Shown: one piece after another, positions 1-7,250 of the stretch
Position numbering within the stretch: position 1 is the stretch's first letter
Layout: each line of letters opens with the position of its first letter
IMG/VR virus record: IMGVR_UViG_3300021962_000142
Coordinates: 1 to 54,090 of that record
Source: a virus
Reading direction: 5' to 3' (one strand)
Length of the DNA stretch: 54,090 nucleotides
Position numbers and translations under genes: made by a program
Notes under the pieces: model-generated
The model's input: only the letters and a program-made list of their open reading frames with translations
Told to the model about the DNA's origin: nothing
The model's database searches: none

Positions 1-12
1 AGCAGGAACAGC

Positions 13-948
13 TCAATCATTGAGGAGCCCCACTGCGCCGTAGTCAGGCAGCCGCTGCGGCGGATACCCGTCGATCGAACCGTAGACCCAGCAGTCGTTG
101 CCCTTCACGCACACATCGAAGTCTTCGGCGGTGGTGATGAACATGCCGGGAACGTAGGGCGGATATTCCTTGGGCCAGTACTTGGGCTTCTGGCACCACG
201 GGCCCCAACTGTTGACGATCCCCCACACGCGCGTGGGATAGAACTCCTTGGTGTCGTCATAAAAGGCGATGGCCATGGCATGCGACCATCCGCCCGGAGC
301 GCGTGGGTAGATTCCCTTCTCGTTCGACTCGCCCTTCCAGGCCGCGTACTGCCCGGAGCATGCGCCGTAGCCGTTCACCATGGCGTCCATTAGTTCGTCC
401 TGCGATTTGACGAGGCTGATAACGCCGACCTTGTTGGACCTGCACAGCTCCTGCACGCTGGCCGGCACGCCTGCGCCACCCCACTTGGCTCCGATGCTGG
501 AGTCATACTGGGTGAGGTTGACGACGCCGGGGTAGTCGGTGCGTGCCAGGAACCCAACGTCTCGCTCAAACCGGGCCGCCCGTGCCGGGCTCATGCCCTG
601 CCCGGAGTGTCCGCGAGCGCCATAGGTAGGCTCCGTGGCGCCCATGCGGAACCAGTCATGCGGCTCATGGTTCACCAGAATCTGCACGGCACGGGTGATG
701 TCACGGCAGTTGCGGTGGGCGTGGCTGGTGCAGTCGCCGGTCGTTTGTCTCTCAGTGAAACACTTGGAATCCAACTGCTTGGCGTAGGCGTACAGCATGG
801 CACGCTTGCCGATGCCCATGCCGCGGATGTTGGGCTCGGAGAAATGCTGGTAACGCTGCGTGGCGAAGAACTCATCCTGCGCGCGTGGGTCTTGGATGTA
901 CCCGGGCAGGCCGTCCTCGTACTGCTTGAGCATGCTGACCTCAGTCAC
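13..948 (-). CDS. Papain-like (C1-type) cysteine peptidase
   Basis: Predicted peptidase of the papain fold, 311 residues. The three expected catalytic blocks appear in order: the oxyanion Gln68 and nucleophile Cys73 in QTTGDCTS, His223 in GGWSHAM, and Asn246 in IVNSWG. No signal peptide or pro-domain is evident, so export would need a partner. The GTG start at 948 has a good GGAGG site about 7 nt upstream and overlaps the stop of the preceding gene (GTGACTGA). It is the last gene of the leftward operon, directly after two small membrane proteins and a subtilisin. The fold call is fairly safe. The role (host lysis, virion processing or attack on host proteins) is inference. Confidence 0.75.
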   Translation of the reverse strand: MTEVSMLKQYEDGLPGYIQDPRAQDEFFATQRYQHFSEPNIRGMGIGKRAMLYAYAKQLDSKCFTERQTTGDCTSHAHRNCRDITRAVQILVNHEPHDWFRMGATEPTYGARGHSGQGMSPARAARFERDVGFLARTDYPGVVNLTQYDSSIGAKWGGAGVPASVQELCRSNKVGVISLVKSQDELMDAMVNGYGACSGQYAAWKGESNEKGIYPRAPGGWSHAMAIAFYDDTKEFYPTRVWGIVNSWGPWCQKPKYWPKEYPPYVPGMFITTAEDFDVCVKGNDCWVYGSIDGYPPQRLPDYGAVGLLND

Positions 949-1336
949 ACTGCGCCTCCACTGCGCGGCATGCCTTGGCCAGCGATGCGACTCGCTCCGG
1001 GTCCATGGCCACGTTGTCTAGGCTGACATGCGCGGCCATCACCTGCTCCACCGCCCGGTCCAGCCCGGGATACTTGCCCACCAGATCGGTGCCGCCCACT
1101 GCTAGCCGCAGGCTGTCGGCATGGACCTTACGCCATGCGGCAGTAGTGGAGATGAGCTTGCCAGCATCCCGCTCTGTGATGTCAGCGAGTGCGGAATAAA
1201 TTCCGGCGACACGCTGCCGATCTTGCCGCGTGGCGTTGCGCAGTGCGTCTGCGACCGGGCCTGCCTTCTGCGGCGAGGCCGGGAGGAATGTCAGCACCAC
1301 TGCGACTGCGGCAGCGGCGACGAGTGCGTGCCTCAT
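941..1336 (-). CDS. Small protein with N-terminal membrane segment or signal
   Basis: A 131-residue protein starting MRHALVAAAAVAVVLTFLPA, a hydrophobic stretch that fits an uncleaved anchor or a signal peptide. The rest is soluble, mostly helical and charged. The ATG at 1336 overlaps the upstream stop (ATGA), showing translational coupling, which favours it over an in-frame codon 30 nt upstream. It lies between a 66-residue membrane protein and the papain-like protease. I do not recognise a family. A holin, spanin-like or export-accessory role is possible only from context. Confidence 0.6.
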   Translation of the reverse strand: MRHALVAAAAVAVVLTFLPASPQKAGPVADALRNATRQDRQRVAGIYSALADITERDAGKLISTTAAWRKVHADSLRLAVGGTDLVGKYPGLDRAVEQVMAAHVSLDNVAMDPERVASLAKACRAVEAQCD

Positions 1337-1533
1337 TTCAGCAGCGCCTCCAACAAGACCGTGCATGCTTTACGCACCTCCGGGCTGGTGGCGCCGTCAC
1401 GGATCGCCAGCACTGAACGAATCTGACTCATGCTGTCCGGCGTCCGTTTGATCTGCGACAGGAGCCCCGGCAGGTACACAACGGCGGCGACGACGGCGAG
1501 CGCACACAACGCAACTATCTGCATGGCATTCAC
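1333..1533 (-). CDS. Small single-pass membrane protein, holin candidate
   Basis: A 66-residue protein with one N-terminal membrane segment (QIVALCALAVVAAVVYLPGL) and a short charged C-terminal domain. The GTG at 1533 overlaps the stop of the subtilisin gene (GTGA). An ATG at 1524 is an alternative, since AAGG-type ribosome sites lie just upstream of both. Position and size suit a holin or pinholin next to lytic enzymes, but holins have little sequence signature and the enzymes here are proteases. Function is therefore unproven. Confidence 0.55.
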   Translation of the reverse strand: MNAMQIVALCALAVVAAVVYLPGLLSQIKRTPDSMSQIRSVLAIRDGATSPEVRKACTVLLEALLK

Positions 1534-2462
1534 AGCACCTTGGCTCCGGGGATGTAGATGGTCAGGCCCTGCGGAGTTGCCGGGCCCAACAACTTGTGCG
1601 GGTCCACCAGCCCCCAGCCGTAACGATCGCATCGGCCGGGCTCATTGGGGTCACGGGCCGTCTCCGTGAGGGCAGCGATTGCCTCAAGCGGAGTGGCCGT
1701 CAGGCGCTCCGACCTGCGTGCCGACATCCAGAGCGCCAGCACACCAGCGACGAACGGCGCCGCCATGCTGGTGCCGCTTATGGTGGCGTACCCGCCGGCC
1801 AGCCAGGTGCTGGTGATGTCCTGCCCCGGAGCTGCGACTGTGATCTCACGCCCGCGGGACGAGAACTCGCACACCTGGCCGTTCCGATCCACTGCGCCCA
1901 CGGCGATCGTCTCTGCGAACGCAGCCGGGTAGTTCACGGCACCGCCGTCATTGCCGGCAGCACAGACGATCGTCATGCCACCGGCCACCGCTTTCTGCAC
2001 GGCAGCATGGACGCGGACATCCGGGCGGGCTGAGCCCAGCGACATGCAGGCGATGTCAGCCTTCGCCTCTGCCGCGTAGTTCAGCGCGGTCGCAACCGCC
2101 TCCTGGCTGCCCATGCCACTGTGCCCCAAAACCTTTAGCGAGAGCAGCTTTGCCTTGTGGGCAATGCCCTGCGCTGGGCCAGTCCTCGCAGCGATGACGC
2201 CGGCTACGTGCGTGCCGTGACCAAGAGTGTCCGTGGCCTCGCCGTCTTGCGTGAAGTTCCGGCTGTCGGTTACCGCACCATCCAAGGCCGGGTGCGGGGC
2301 CACGCCGGAGTCGATCACGGCGACACAAACCCCACTCCCACTCGTCTGCTGCCATAGCTTGGGTATCCCGTAGGACGAGAGCGCCCAGTCCACACCGTCA
2401 GCCGCGGCCAACGGAGTGGCCGGAATCTCCACACGGTATGGAGGGAGGTGAACGTAGCTCAT
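1530..2462 (-). CDS. Subtilisin-like serine peptidase (S8)
   Basis: A 310-residue subtilase with a complete catalytic set: Asp51 (AVIDSG), His82 (GHGTHVAG), oxyanion Asn171 (AAGND) and Ser232 (SGTSMAAP), all correctly ordered and spaced. There is no obvious signal peptide and only a short N-terminal extension, so a classical inhibitor pro-domain is missing. It is coupled to its neighbours on both sides: its start overlaps the 110-residue upstream gene and its stop overlaps the next gene. Subtilases are uncommon in phages, and here one sits two genes from a papain-like protease. The family call is secure. The role (lysis, capsid maturation, host takeover) is open. Confidence 0.9.
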   Translation of the reverse strand: MSYVHLPPYRVEIPATPLAAADGVDWALSSYGIPKLWQQTSGSGVCVAVIDSGVAPHPALDGAVTDSRNFTQDGEATDTLGHGTHVAGVIAARTGPAQGIAHKAKLLSLKVLGHSGMGSQEAVATALNYAAEAKADIACMSLGSARPDVRVHAAVQKAVAGGMTIVCAAGNDGGAVNYPAAFAETIAVGAVDRNGQVCEFSSRGREITVAAPGQDITSTWLAGGYATISGTSMAAPFVAGVLALWMSARRSERLTATPLEAIAALTETARDPNEPGRCDRYGWGLVDPHKLLGPATPQGLTIYIPGAKVL

Positions 2463-2791
2463 CGCACGCGGCCGAGGGCCTCCAGCAGTGCGATGACGAT
2501 GGGTATGATCACATCGATGAGCTGCTTCCAGTCGATGCCCATGGACTGCGCCTGAACACCCAGCTCAAACGCCTCCTCCATTTCGTAGGAGCCGTACATG
2601 TCGCCGCCGTCGAACGACATCACGGACACATCCTCCTGCTGAAACACAGGCAGGAGCAGCCGGGCGATCTCGTCAACCACCTTCCACTTGGTAAGCAGGT
2701 CGCTGTCGGCGTTCCATTTCTTGGCCACCTCCACCACCTGCGTGAGGACGGCACGGTGGGCCAACAGCCAGCGCAATACAGCAAGATTCAT
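2459..2791 (-). CDS. Unknown 110-residue protein with hydrophobic C-terminus
   Basis: No family recognised. The acidic, mostly helical body ends in a hydrophobic tail (IDVIIPIVIALLEAL) that could insert in or lie along a membrane. The ATG at 2791 has a GGTGA site 4 nt upstream and overlaps the preceding stop (ATGA). It is the first gene of the coupled run leading to the two proteases, so it may belong to that module as a membrane-active partner. That role is inferred from position only. Confidence 0.6.
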   Translation of the reverse strand: MNLAVLRWLLAHRAVLTQVVEVAKKWNADSDLLTKWKVVDEIARLLLPVFQQEDVSVMSFDGGDMYGSYEMEEAFELGVQAQSMGIDWKQLIDVIIPIVIALLEALGRVR

Positions 2792-3087
2792 TCTGTCACC
2801 TCGTTGTCTAAAAGGGCGACGGCCACGGTGGCGTGACCGGCGATGTCCAGTAGTGTTTCCCGTATGGCCCCCCGCATATCTATTGCTCCCGCCAGGCCGT
2901 TGAGCCGCCGGAGCTTCTCCCCGATTCTCGCCACTTGGTATATCCACGGGATTATTCCCTGTTCCGACACGCCGCGGGCGTTTTCTAGTGGGCTTTTGTG
3001 CGGACACCCGTAGTAATTCCTTTTGCGGGTGAGCAGCGAATGCAGCTCCTCGCACACCGGGAGGTACGGGTCACCAAGGTCTTTCAC
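2788..3087 (-). CDS. Nmad1/DUF1599-like protein
   Basis: About 99 residues from a GTG at 3087, which overlaps the upstream gene by 17 nt. A longer reading to 3225 would lie wholly inside that neighbour and looks artificial. The end resembles Nmad1 (DUF1599) proteins: IYQVARIGEKLRRL followed by RETLLDIAGHATVAVALL, matching the typical 'ETLLDIAxYA' helix. Known Nmad1 proteins are associated with nucleotide or DNA-base modification systems in phages, but no biochemical role can be read from this sequence. The family call is moderate and made from memory of the motif. Confidence 0.55.
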   Translation of the reverse strand: MKDLGDPYLPVCEELHSLLTRKRNYYGCPHKSPLENARGVSEQGIIPWIYQVARIGEKLRRLNGLAGAIDMRGAIRETLLDIAGHATVAVALLDNEVTE

Positions 3088-3412
3088 GGGCGGCCTGCTG
3101 AATTCGCCCGTACTCAGCCCAGAAGGTGGGGTGGTGCCACGGGTCTTCGGCGTCTTTGGTATCGATAAGACTCGCCGTCCGCGCGTGCGCCCACTCTTCG
3201 ATGAACGTGTCGATTGTGCCTGCATGATCCTGCCCCTCCTGAATTGAGATCACTCCCCGCTCGCTGTCATAGTCATATTCAAACAGCCCCAGGTTCCCCC
3301 CCATCCGGTGCTTCGCTCTCAGGTACACCCGCACCGGGTACTCCACCGGGAACCGCTCTTCCGCCCACGCCTTGAGCGTGCGCAACAATTTCTTCCGCCA
3401 GTCGGCTGACAT
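3071..3412 (-). CDS. SprT-like zincin-related phage protein, degenerate motif
   Basis: A 113-residue protein resembling small phage SprT-like proteins. An N-terminal helix (DWRKKLLRTLKAW) is followed by a strand region and then FIEEWAHAR (residues 70-78), where HExxH would be expected. The first His is replaced by Glu, so zinc-dependent catalysis is doubtful. A downstream HHPTFWAEYGRI block also fits such proteins. The first 134 nt overlap, in another frame, the end of the upstream nuclease gene. The codons here are GC-rich at third positions, suggesting this frame is the older of the two. Confidence 0.6.
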   Translation of the reverse strand: MSADWRKKLLRTLKAWAEERFPVEYPVRVYLRAKHRMGGNLGLFEYDYDSERGVISIQEGQDHAGTIDTFIEEWAHARTASLIDTKDAEDPWHHPTFWAEYGRIQQAARERPW

Positions 3413-3695
3413 CGGTGAGCCTCACTATGCAAAGCCACTCACGCCTGGATCGCCTATGCAGCACTACGGGGATGTTGTCTTTGGCGTCACGCACGGCCTG
3501 GTCCACCCAGCCGTAGGGATTGCCACGCTCCGTGCGCTTCACCTCCAGATGGATTGCTCCGCAGTCGGTGACCACATCCGGGCTGTCGGTGCCGCCGCTG
3601 AATTGCTGGCCGCGCCGGGCCGTGCCGCCGATGGCGGCCACCCACGCCTTGCTGGCCTCCAGCTCACCGCGTTTGCCCTTGCTGCGACTGTTCAC
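3279..3695 (-). CDS. PD-(D/E)XK nuclease, Holliday-junction-resolvase-like
   Basis: A 138-residue protein with the layout of Hjc/VRR-type nucleases: an N-terminal basic helix with Glu (SKGKRGELEASKAW), then TDSPDVV and HLEVKRTE, giving the D...ExK catalytic core, then a strand-rich part. It probably cuts branched DNA during recombination. The GTG start overlaps the upstream stop (GTGA). After about residue 100 the product turns into a Gly/Pro/Ala/Glu-rich tail encoded entirely inside the next gene's N-terminus. By eye its third positions are less GC-rich than elsewhere, as expected of an overprinted tail. Confidence 0.65.
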   Translation of the reverse strand: MNSRSKGKRGELEASKAWVAAIGGTARRGQQFSGGTDSPDVVTDCGAIHLEVKRTERGNPYGWVDQAVRDAKDNIPVVLHRRSRREWLCIVRLTDVSRLAEEIVAHAQGVGGRAVPGGVPGAGVPESEAPDGGEPGAV

Positions 3696-3928
3696 AGCGA
3701 CGCCCCCCGCCCTGAGTAATCACGCACATCGATCTTGGAGAGCGTCGGGAACTGCTCATGCAGCAGCTTCACGTTGGTGAGCAGGCACTTCTTGCCCAGC
3801 ACCTTCTCGTTCTTCTGAATCCACTCACCGACCGCGCCCCAGAACCGGAAGTCCCGGGCGTCTCCTTCGGTGGGCCAGCCGACATCGAACTGTCGGCCGG
3901 TCGTCTTAATCTGCGCCGTGGCCAGCAT
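3692..3928 (-). CDS. Unknown 78-residue protein
   Basis: No family recognised. The protein is soluble and basic in the middle (WIQKNEKVLGKKCLLTNVKLL) and ends in DVRDYSGRGASL. It starts with ATG at 3928, overlapping the preceding gene by 23 nt, and is coupled to the following nuclease gene by a GTGA overlap. Its place between nuclease-type genes suggests a nucleic-acid-related accessory role, but nothing in the sequence shows this. Confidence 0.55.
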   Translation of the reverse strand: MLATAQIKTTGRQFDVGWPTEGDARDFRFWGAVGEWIQKNEKVLGKKCLLTNVKLLHEQFPTLSKIDVRDYSGRGASL

Positions 3929-4298
3929 CGGGTTCCTCCGCGGTCAGTCGTTCAGCCATGATGTCGAAGAAGTGGTTTGGCCTTGGCTTGGCGACACGCT
4001 GCTCTATCAGCCACTCCGTGAGCGTCTCGCCGGACGACAGGTCAGCGAGGTCGCCCAGCAGCCGGCCGTACTCATCACGGAAGGTGTCGCCGCCCAAGAG
4101 TCGCAGCCGGCCGAAATCTGCGTGAATCTCCACCCAGTCGCAGATGTGCCGCTTGGCATCCGGCTCGCAGCTCACGCCTTCCAACAGCAGTGGGATTTCG
4201 CAGTTGGCTTGGATGTGCGGAATCCACAGCCGGATGATCACGGTGTCGCAGCGAGTGACGCGGCGAACCTCGCATGTCAGGGGCGTCGGGACGGCCAT
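3906..4298 (-). CDS. Staphylococcal-nuclease-like domain protein
   Basis: A 130-residue protein with the outline of an SNase/thermonuclease fold: RVTRCDTVIIRLWIP aligns with the usual 'RVxDGDTxxxRL' strand pair, and DEYGRLLGDL with the 'DxYGRxLG' block, followed by a helix (TLTEWLIEQ). The Arg of the first strand is present, but the usual 'DGDT' reads CDT and the catalytic Glu region is unclear, so activity is uncertain. It overlaps the HNH gene upstream by 22 nt. The call rests on motif recall. Confidence 0.5.
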   Translation of the reverse strand: MAVPTPLTCEVRRVTRCDTVIIRLWIPHIQANCEIPLLLEGVSCEPDAKRHICDWVEIHADFGRLRLLGGDTFRDEYGRLLGDLADLSSGETLTEWLIEQRVAKPRPNHFFDIMAERLTAEEPDAGHGAD

Positions 4299-4672
4299 AG
4301 GTTGGTCTGACGTTCTTGCAGGTAGAAATCCGGGATCGGCTGTGGTTCGTAGCCCAAGTGTTTCTTGTGTCGCAGCGACGCCAGGTACTGCGGATCGAAA
4401 AATTCCGGGTCAGATTCCTGCTTCGCCGTGAGGAGTATACCTTTGTTCAGATCGGGGAAGCGACCATAGATTTGACCGCTGTGGAAAACTCCGTGGCACC
4501 GCTCGCAGAGCGAAAGCAGGCACCGCCGATCATGCTTGCGCGCGGCACCTTGCTGGAGGTGGTGAATCTCCATGCGCCGCCGGCCGTCCGACTCAGGCCA
4601 CCAGCACACGGCGCAGGATCGGAAGAGCGCGGCGAACTCGCTCAGAACTCCGCGTCCGACATCTCGTCCCAC
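4277..4672 (-). CDS. HNH endonuclease-like protein
   Basis: A 131-residue protein with CAVCWWPESDGRRRMEIHHL near the N-terminus, then LCERCHGVFHSG. Two CxxC pairs flank an IHH and a C-H-x-x-x-H, the signature of a zinc-stabilised HNH (ββα-metal) nuclease. The GTG at 4672 lies inside the end of the upstream gene and has no clear ribosome site, so the exact start is uncertain. It could be a free-standing homing-type nuclease or a phage DNA-processing enzyme. The operon position favours a phage function. Confidence 0.7.
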   Translation of the reverse strand: MGRDVGRGVLSEFAALFRSCAVCWWPESDGRRRMEIHHLQQGAARKHDRRCLLSLCERCHGVFHSGQIYGRFPDLNKGILLTAKQESDPEFFDPQYLASLRHKKHLGYEPQPIPDFYLQERQTNLWPSRRP

Positions 4673-5238
4673 TCAGGTATCGCCTCCCTGCATTCCTCCA
4701 AGATGTCACGGCACACATCACGCAGGGCTGCGTGGTTGTAGCCTTCGATCGACAGCGACATCTGGTACAGCACCTGCGCCCAGTCAGCGCACACGGCGCA
4801 GTAGGTGGTGGTTTCCTTGCGGCGAGTCCATGCCAGCTCCTTGCGCACTTGGCTGCCACGCAGGTAGGCCAGCCACTCGTCCAAGATCATGGTCGGACGA
4901 TCACGCCAGTACGGGTCCCTCGCTTGCGAGATGTAGGTCTTGTAGATGCTGCCGCGCTTGTCGTTGGGTATGGCCCGGAACACCCGCTCCGTGGAGATGG
5001 GCGGGACCGGAACCCACCGACGATGACCATCCATCCAGTACAAGCCGTGGATGCGGTCACCTCCCTTGGACAGGAAGTGGCTGGCCTCATGCGCCCATGT
5101 AATTGGGCATGGCTCCCAGGCCGGCGAGTCCTCCGGCAGCCGGCAGACGAGGTCGGCCAGCGTCGGCGGCATGCCGTCAGGGGTGACCCACAGAGCTGGC
5201 AGTTCGCAGGCGACGGCGATCATGGCTAATTCCCACAT
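4642..5238 (-). CDS. Zincin-like protein with HExxH motif
   Basis: Up to 198 residues from the ATG at 5238. A second ATG at 5223, just after the upstream stop, is equally possible. ITWAHEASHFLS (residues 47-58) holds an intact HExxH, suggesting a zinc metallopeptidase, followed by a strand-rich segment (RIHGLYWMDGHRRW). Later it has a CAVC pair and a helical C-terminus. I recall similar short proteins in environmental phages without a known role. The third zinc ligand cannot be assigned by eye. Confidence 0.55.
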   Translation of the reverse strand: MWELAMIAVACELPALWVTPDGMPPTLADLVCRLPEDSPAWEPCPITWAHEASHFLSKGGDRIHGLYWMDGHRRWVPVPPISTERVFRAIPNDKRGSIYKTYISQARDPYWRDRPTMILDEWLAYLRGSQVRKELAWTRRKETTTYCAVCADWAQVLYQMSLSIEGYNHAALRDVCRDILEECREAIPEWDEMSDAEF

Positions 5239-5909
5239 GTGGTCACCAGAGGCCCTGGCGTGCGTTCTGGCGGCCGATCGGCCGAAGCGGCCTGCTGTAC
5301 GCCTGAACACCTCTCCGGGCCGTAGAAGAGATGCTGGGTGCCTGAAACGTCGAATGCCGAGTCCTCCGCCTGGTAGACCTCTTCTTGGACCGTGTAGCCC
5401 ATGGAGCGGGGGTCCGGGTTCCGGCCGATGAAGTAGGCATCCCGCCACGCAATCCGGTTGGTCGGCAGGCAGCAGAGGTTGCCGTTGTCCAACGCCAGTA
5501 CGTGGCCGCACTTGTTTTGGTCTGGGTGCAGGACGAAGCCAGGCTGCTCCCAGCTATCTGGTAGCCAGTCCAGCGTGAAGAGGTACGTGCCTTCCGCCGG
5601 CCCGCTGCGCCGATAGGCGACGGCCTCATGCTCACGCAGGTAGGAGTAGACGTTCACTTCCGCTCTGAACGTGAAGCAGTCCCAGAGCTGGCAGTCGCCA
5701 AGCGCCACCGGCTCGGCGTCAGGGCGCAGGGCTAACGCATGGATCGGAACGTGCCGATAGTGCGCGCCGCTCTTCAGCATGCAATGGAATGCCAGTGCGC
5801 GTCCTGGGATCGACGAGATCGCAAACGCATACGCCTCCTCCATGCCTTCCCTCTTGGAGACGAATGGCAGCCTGACCCAGCAGCGCAGGTAGGGGATGTC
5901 ACAGTTCAT
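5226..5909 (-). CDS. Conserved phage protein of unknown function
   Basis: About 227 residues from the ATG at 5909 (MNCDIPYLRCWVR), preferred over an in-frame codon 27 nt upstream because the conserved-looking part begins here. Features include SIPGRALAFH, PIHALAL, LQLWDCFTFR-type and YLFTLDWL blocks and a C-terminal region with KCGHVLALDNGN and RIAWRD. The pattern resembles a family seen in environmental phages with no assigned function. The last roughly 40 residues are Pro/Arg-rich. It overlaps a tiny upstream membrane-protein gene. Confidence 0.6.
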   Translation of the reverse strand: MNCDIPYLRCWVRLPFVSKREGMEEAYAFAISSIPGRALAFHCMLKSGAHYRHVPIHALALRPDAEPVALGDCQLWDCFTFRAEVNVYSYLREHEAVAYRRSGPAEGTYLFTLDWLPDSWEQPGFVLHPDQNKCGHVLALDNGNLCCLPTNRIAWRDAYFIGRNPDPRSMGYTVQEEVYQAEDSAFDVSGTQHLFYGPERCSGVQQAASADRPPERTPGPLVTTCGN

Positions 5910-5994
5910 GGCTGTGCCGGTCGATGAGGAATGCAATCACGCAGAGCGCCATCACAGTCACCCAGAACCAATCGATGCCGTACTCCCCGTTCAT
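5899..5994 (-). CDS. Tiny membrane protein (31 residues)
   Basis: A short frame starting with ATG at 5994. It encodes a polar N-terminus followed by a single hydrophobic segment (WFWVTVMALCVIAFLI) and a charged end (DRHSHEL). Its stop overlaps the start of the 227-residue gene by 11 nt, the arrangement seen throughout this operon. A weak AGGTAA site lies about 8 nt upstream. Single-pass proteins of this size are common in phages, but no function can be assigned. Confidence 0.45.
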   Translation of the reverse strand: MNGEYGIDWFWVTVMALCVIAFLIDRHSHEL

Positions 5995-6070
5995 ATTCAA
6001 TTACCTGCGTAAACTGTAGCCTTTCCATACGATTGGTCGTCGCCACGCTACCGCTTCGACGACACGTAAG

Positions 6071-6196
6071 CTACCGATCCGACGAAACAGAAACTGTCAC
6101 TTTCCGGCATGTTGTGTATGGCATTTCACGCTGATTGCCTGCCAGCCAAATATTGAGAAATAGCGTGACGATCCAGCAGGCCACGCAGCGTGTCAT
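6071..6196 (-). CDS. Possible small exported or membrane peptide (41 residues)
   Basis: A short frame from the ATG at 6196 to a TAG at 6071. A hydrophobic N-terminus (CVACWIVTLFLNIWLAG) is followed by a polar tail. It fills part of an otherwise gene-poor stretch (5995-6268). There is no clear ribosome site and no family, so it may be chance. I saw no other convincing feature in this stretch. Confidence 0.25.
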   Translation of the reverse strand: MTRCVACWIVTLFLNIWLAGNQREMPYTTCRKVTVSVSSDR

Positions 6197-6268
6197 CGGC
6201 TGGGTGCGGCGCGGATTCGGTCGCCAATCGGCGGATTATCACGTTCCGCATAAATACTGGTTCGCTGG

Positions 6269-6532
6269 CTACTTGGCGTCCGTTGGTGGGGCAGGGAGCG
6301 GCATCCAATGCGAAACCCTTTTCAGCATCCGGCCCCCTCGTTTCTCAAAACCCTGACATGCGTGCCACCATTCGCTCCGCCAAAACTCAGCGTTGCATCG
6401 CCTGCCGTCGGCGTACGCGAGAACCTCTTCTCCATCGTCCGGCAGGCGTTCCTCCACCGGAGTCCACGCCAGCGAACCAGTCGATGCAGGAGACATCGCT
6501 GCGTCGTCCTGCGGTGTAGTTGAGTTTTCCAT
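6269..6532 (-). CDS. DUF551-type protein, copy 2
   Basis: An 87-residue protein. After a polar leader comes AWTPVEERLPDDGEEVLAY, a tryptophan-rich middle, and the end VSHWMPLPAPPTDAK. This is the DUF551 pattern (W-x-x-V-x-E-R-L-P ... HWMPLP). The ATG at 6532 has AGGAG 6 nt upstream. The family is widespread in phages and prophages with no established function. The last 15 codons are nearly identical in DNA and identical in protein to the next DUF551 gene, showing a local duplication. Confidence 0.8.
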   Translation of the reverse strand: MENSTTPQDDAAMSPASTGSLAWTPVEERLPDDGEEVLAYADGRRCNAEFWRSEWWHACQGFEKRGGRMLKRVSHWMPLPAPPTDAK

Positions 6533-6562
6533 GCGATGCTCCTGATCTTTGGCGTTCGCTTG

Positions 6563-6808
6563 CTACTTGGCGTCCGTTGGCGGGGCAGGGAGCGGCATCC
6601 AGTGGCTCACCATAGACGGGTGCATGATGGATACGCATGGTATGGAGAAGCATTGCCAGCGGTCGCCAGTCCACTCGCCAAACTCAATCTCATGCCCGTC
6701 TTTAGGCTCGCCGTCGATGAGGTAACGGCCGGGAACCCTTGTCGCAATGATGCACCTGACGCCTTCCTGCGGCAGCCGCTCCGTCACCGGAATCCACTCC
6801 CAACTCAT
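6563..6808 (-). CDS. DUF551-type protein, copy 1
   Basis: An 81-residue protein from the ATG at 6808, chosen because GGAGG lies 9 nt upstream. A longer reading to 6877 would run into the previous gene. It starts SWEWIPVTERLPQEGVR and ends VSHWMPLPAPPTDAK, a complete DUF551 layout. Only the C-terminus and the ERLP block match the neighbouring copy closely, so the pair has diverged in the middle. Function is unknown. Confidence 0.8.
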   Translation of the reverse strand: MSWEWIPVTERLPQEGVRCIIATRVPGRYLIDGEPKDGHEIEFGEWTGDRWQCFSIPCVSIMHPSMVSHWMPLPAPPTDAK

Positions 6809-6873
6809 ATTCGCAATCCTCCGTTTCGCGTCGTCTTTTCCATACGATACGCCAGCGAAACACTGGTTCTGTG

Positions 6874-7110
6874 TCACTTCGTACGCTCAAGCAGGCGAGA
6901 CAAAACCGCCGCAATCTGCTCGCACTCTGCATTTCCGTCATCGTCAGCGTAGGCATCTCTGGCAACTTGCACCGCCTCCCGCTCCGCGGCGGTGAGGCGC
7001 AACCGCTCAATCTCATCGGCCGCATGGTCCAGCATGTGGCGCTGGCCGTTGAGCATCGTCCATACAGCCGCCCGCCTAAGCTGAAGAACGATGTCGTCTT
7101 GGTAGGTCAC
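6874..7110 (-). CDS. Small phage protein, DDIVxxLRR type
   Basis: About 78 residues from a GTG at 7110 that overlaps the stop of the upstream membrane protein (GTGA). A longer reading to 7188 lies inside that gene and is unlikely. The N-terminus (TYQDDIVLQLRRAAVW) and the following DHAADEIERLRLTAAE helix are typical of small phage proteins found near DUF551 genes. It is mostly helical, and the EIERLRL stretch may form a coiled coil. Function is unknown. Confidence 0.65.
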   Translation of the reverse strand: MTYQDDIVLQLRRAAVWTMLNGQRHMLDHAADEIERLRLTAAEREAVQVARDAYADDDGNAECEQIAAVLSRLLERTK

Positions 7111-7250
7111 TTCGTCGTCCACATCAGCCCCCAGTTCGCCGCGGCGTAGGAGCACCAAACGAGGCAGCCGGCCGGCGACCCCTTCCACGCCTGGTCAATT
7201 CCCACAGCCAGGTAAATGAAACTGACAAACAGCAGCAGCGGTGCGCTCAC
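7107..7250 (-). CDS. Small two-pass membrane protein (47 residues)
   Basis: Starts with GTG at 7250, preceded by GGGGTG 4 nt upstream, and overlaps the previous stop (GTGA). Two hydrophobic stretches (PLLLFVSFIYLAVGI and CLVWCSYAAANWGLMW) are linked by a short polar loop. Stop and start overlap the next gene in the same way, so three consecutive genes are translationally coupled. A small hairpin membrane protein of this kind could be a holin or superinfection factor, but no evidence decides. Confidence 0.55.
   Translation of the reverse strand: MSAPLLLFVSFIYLAVGIDQAWKGSPAGCLVWCSYAAANWGLMWTTK

Noticed and set aside
5995-6268. Search of this gene-poor stretch for an RNA gene or promoter
   Set aside because: Apart from one possible 41-residue frame and a repeated TTTCCATACGAT (also near 6837), nothing folds or matches a known element convincingly.
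6242-6482. A 14-bp inverted repeat (ACTGGTTCGCTGGC at 6256 and its complement at 6468) as a mobile-element end
   Set aside because: One arm lies inside a DUF551 gene, there is no transposase and no target duplication. It is probably a by-product of the local duplication.
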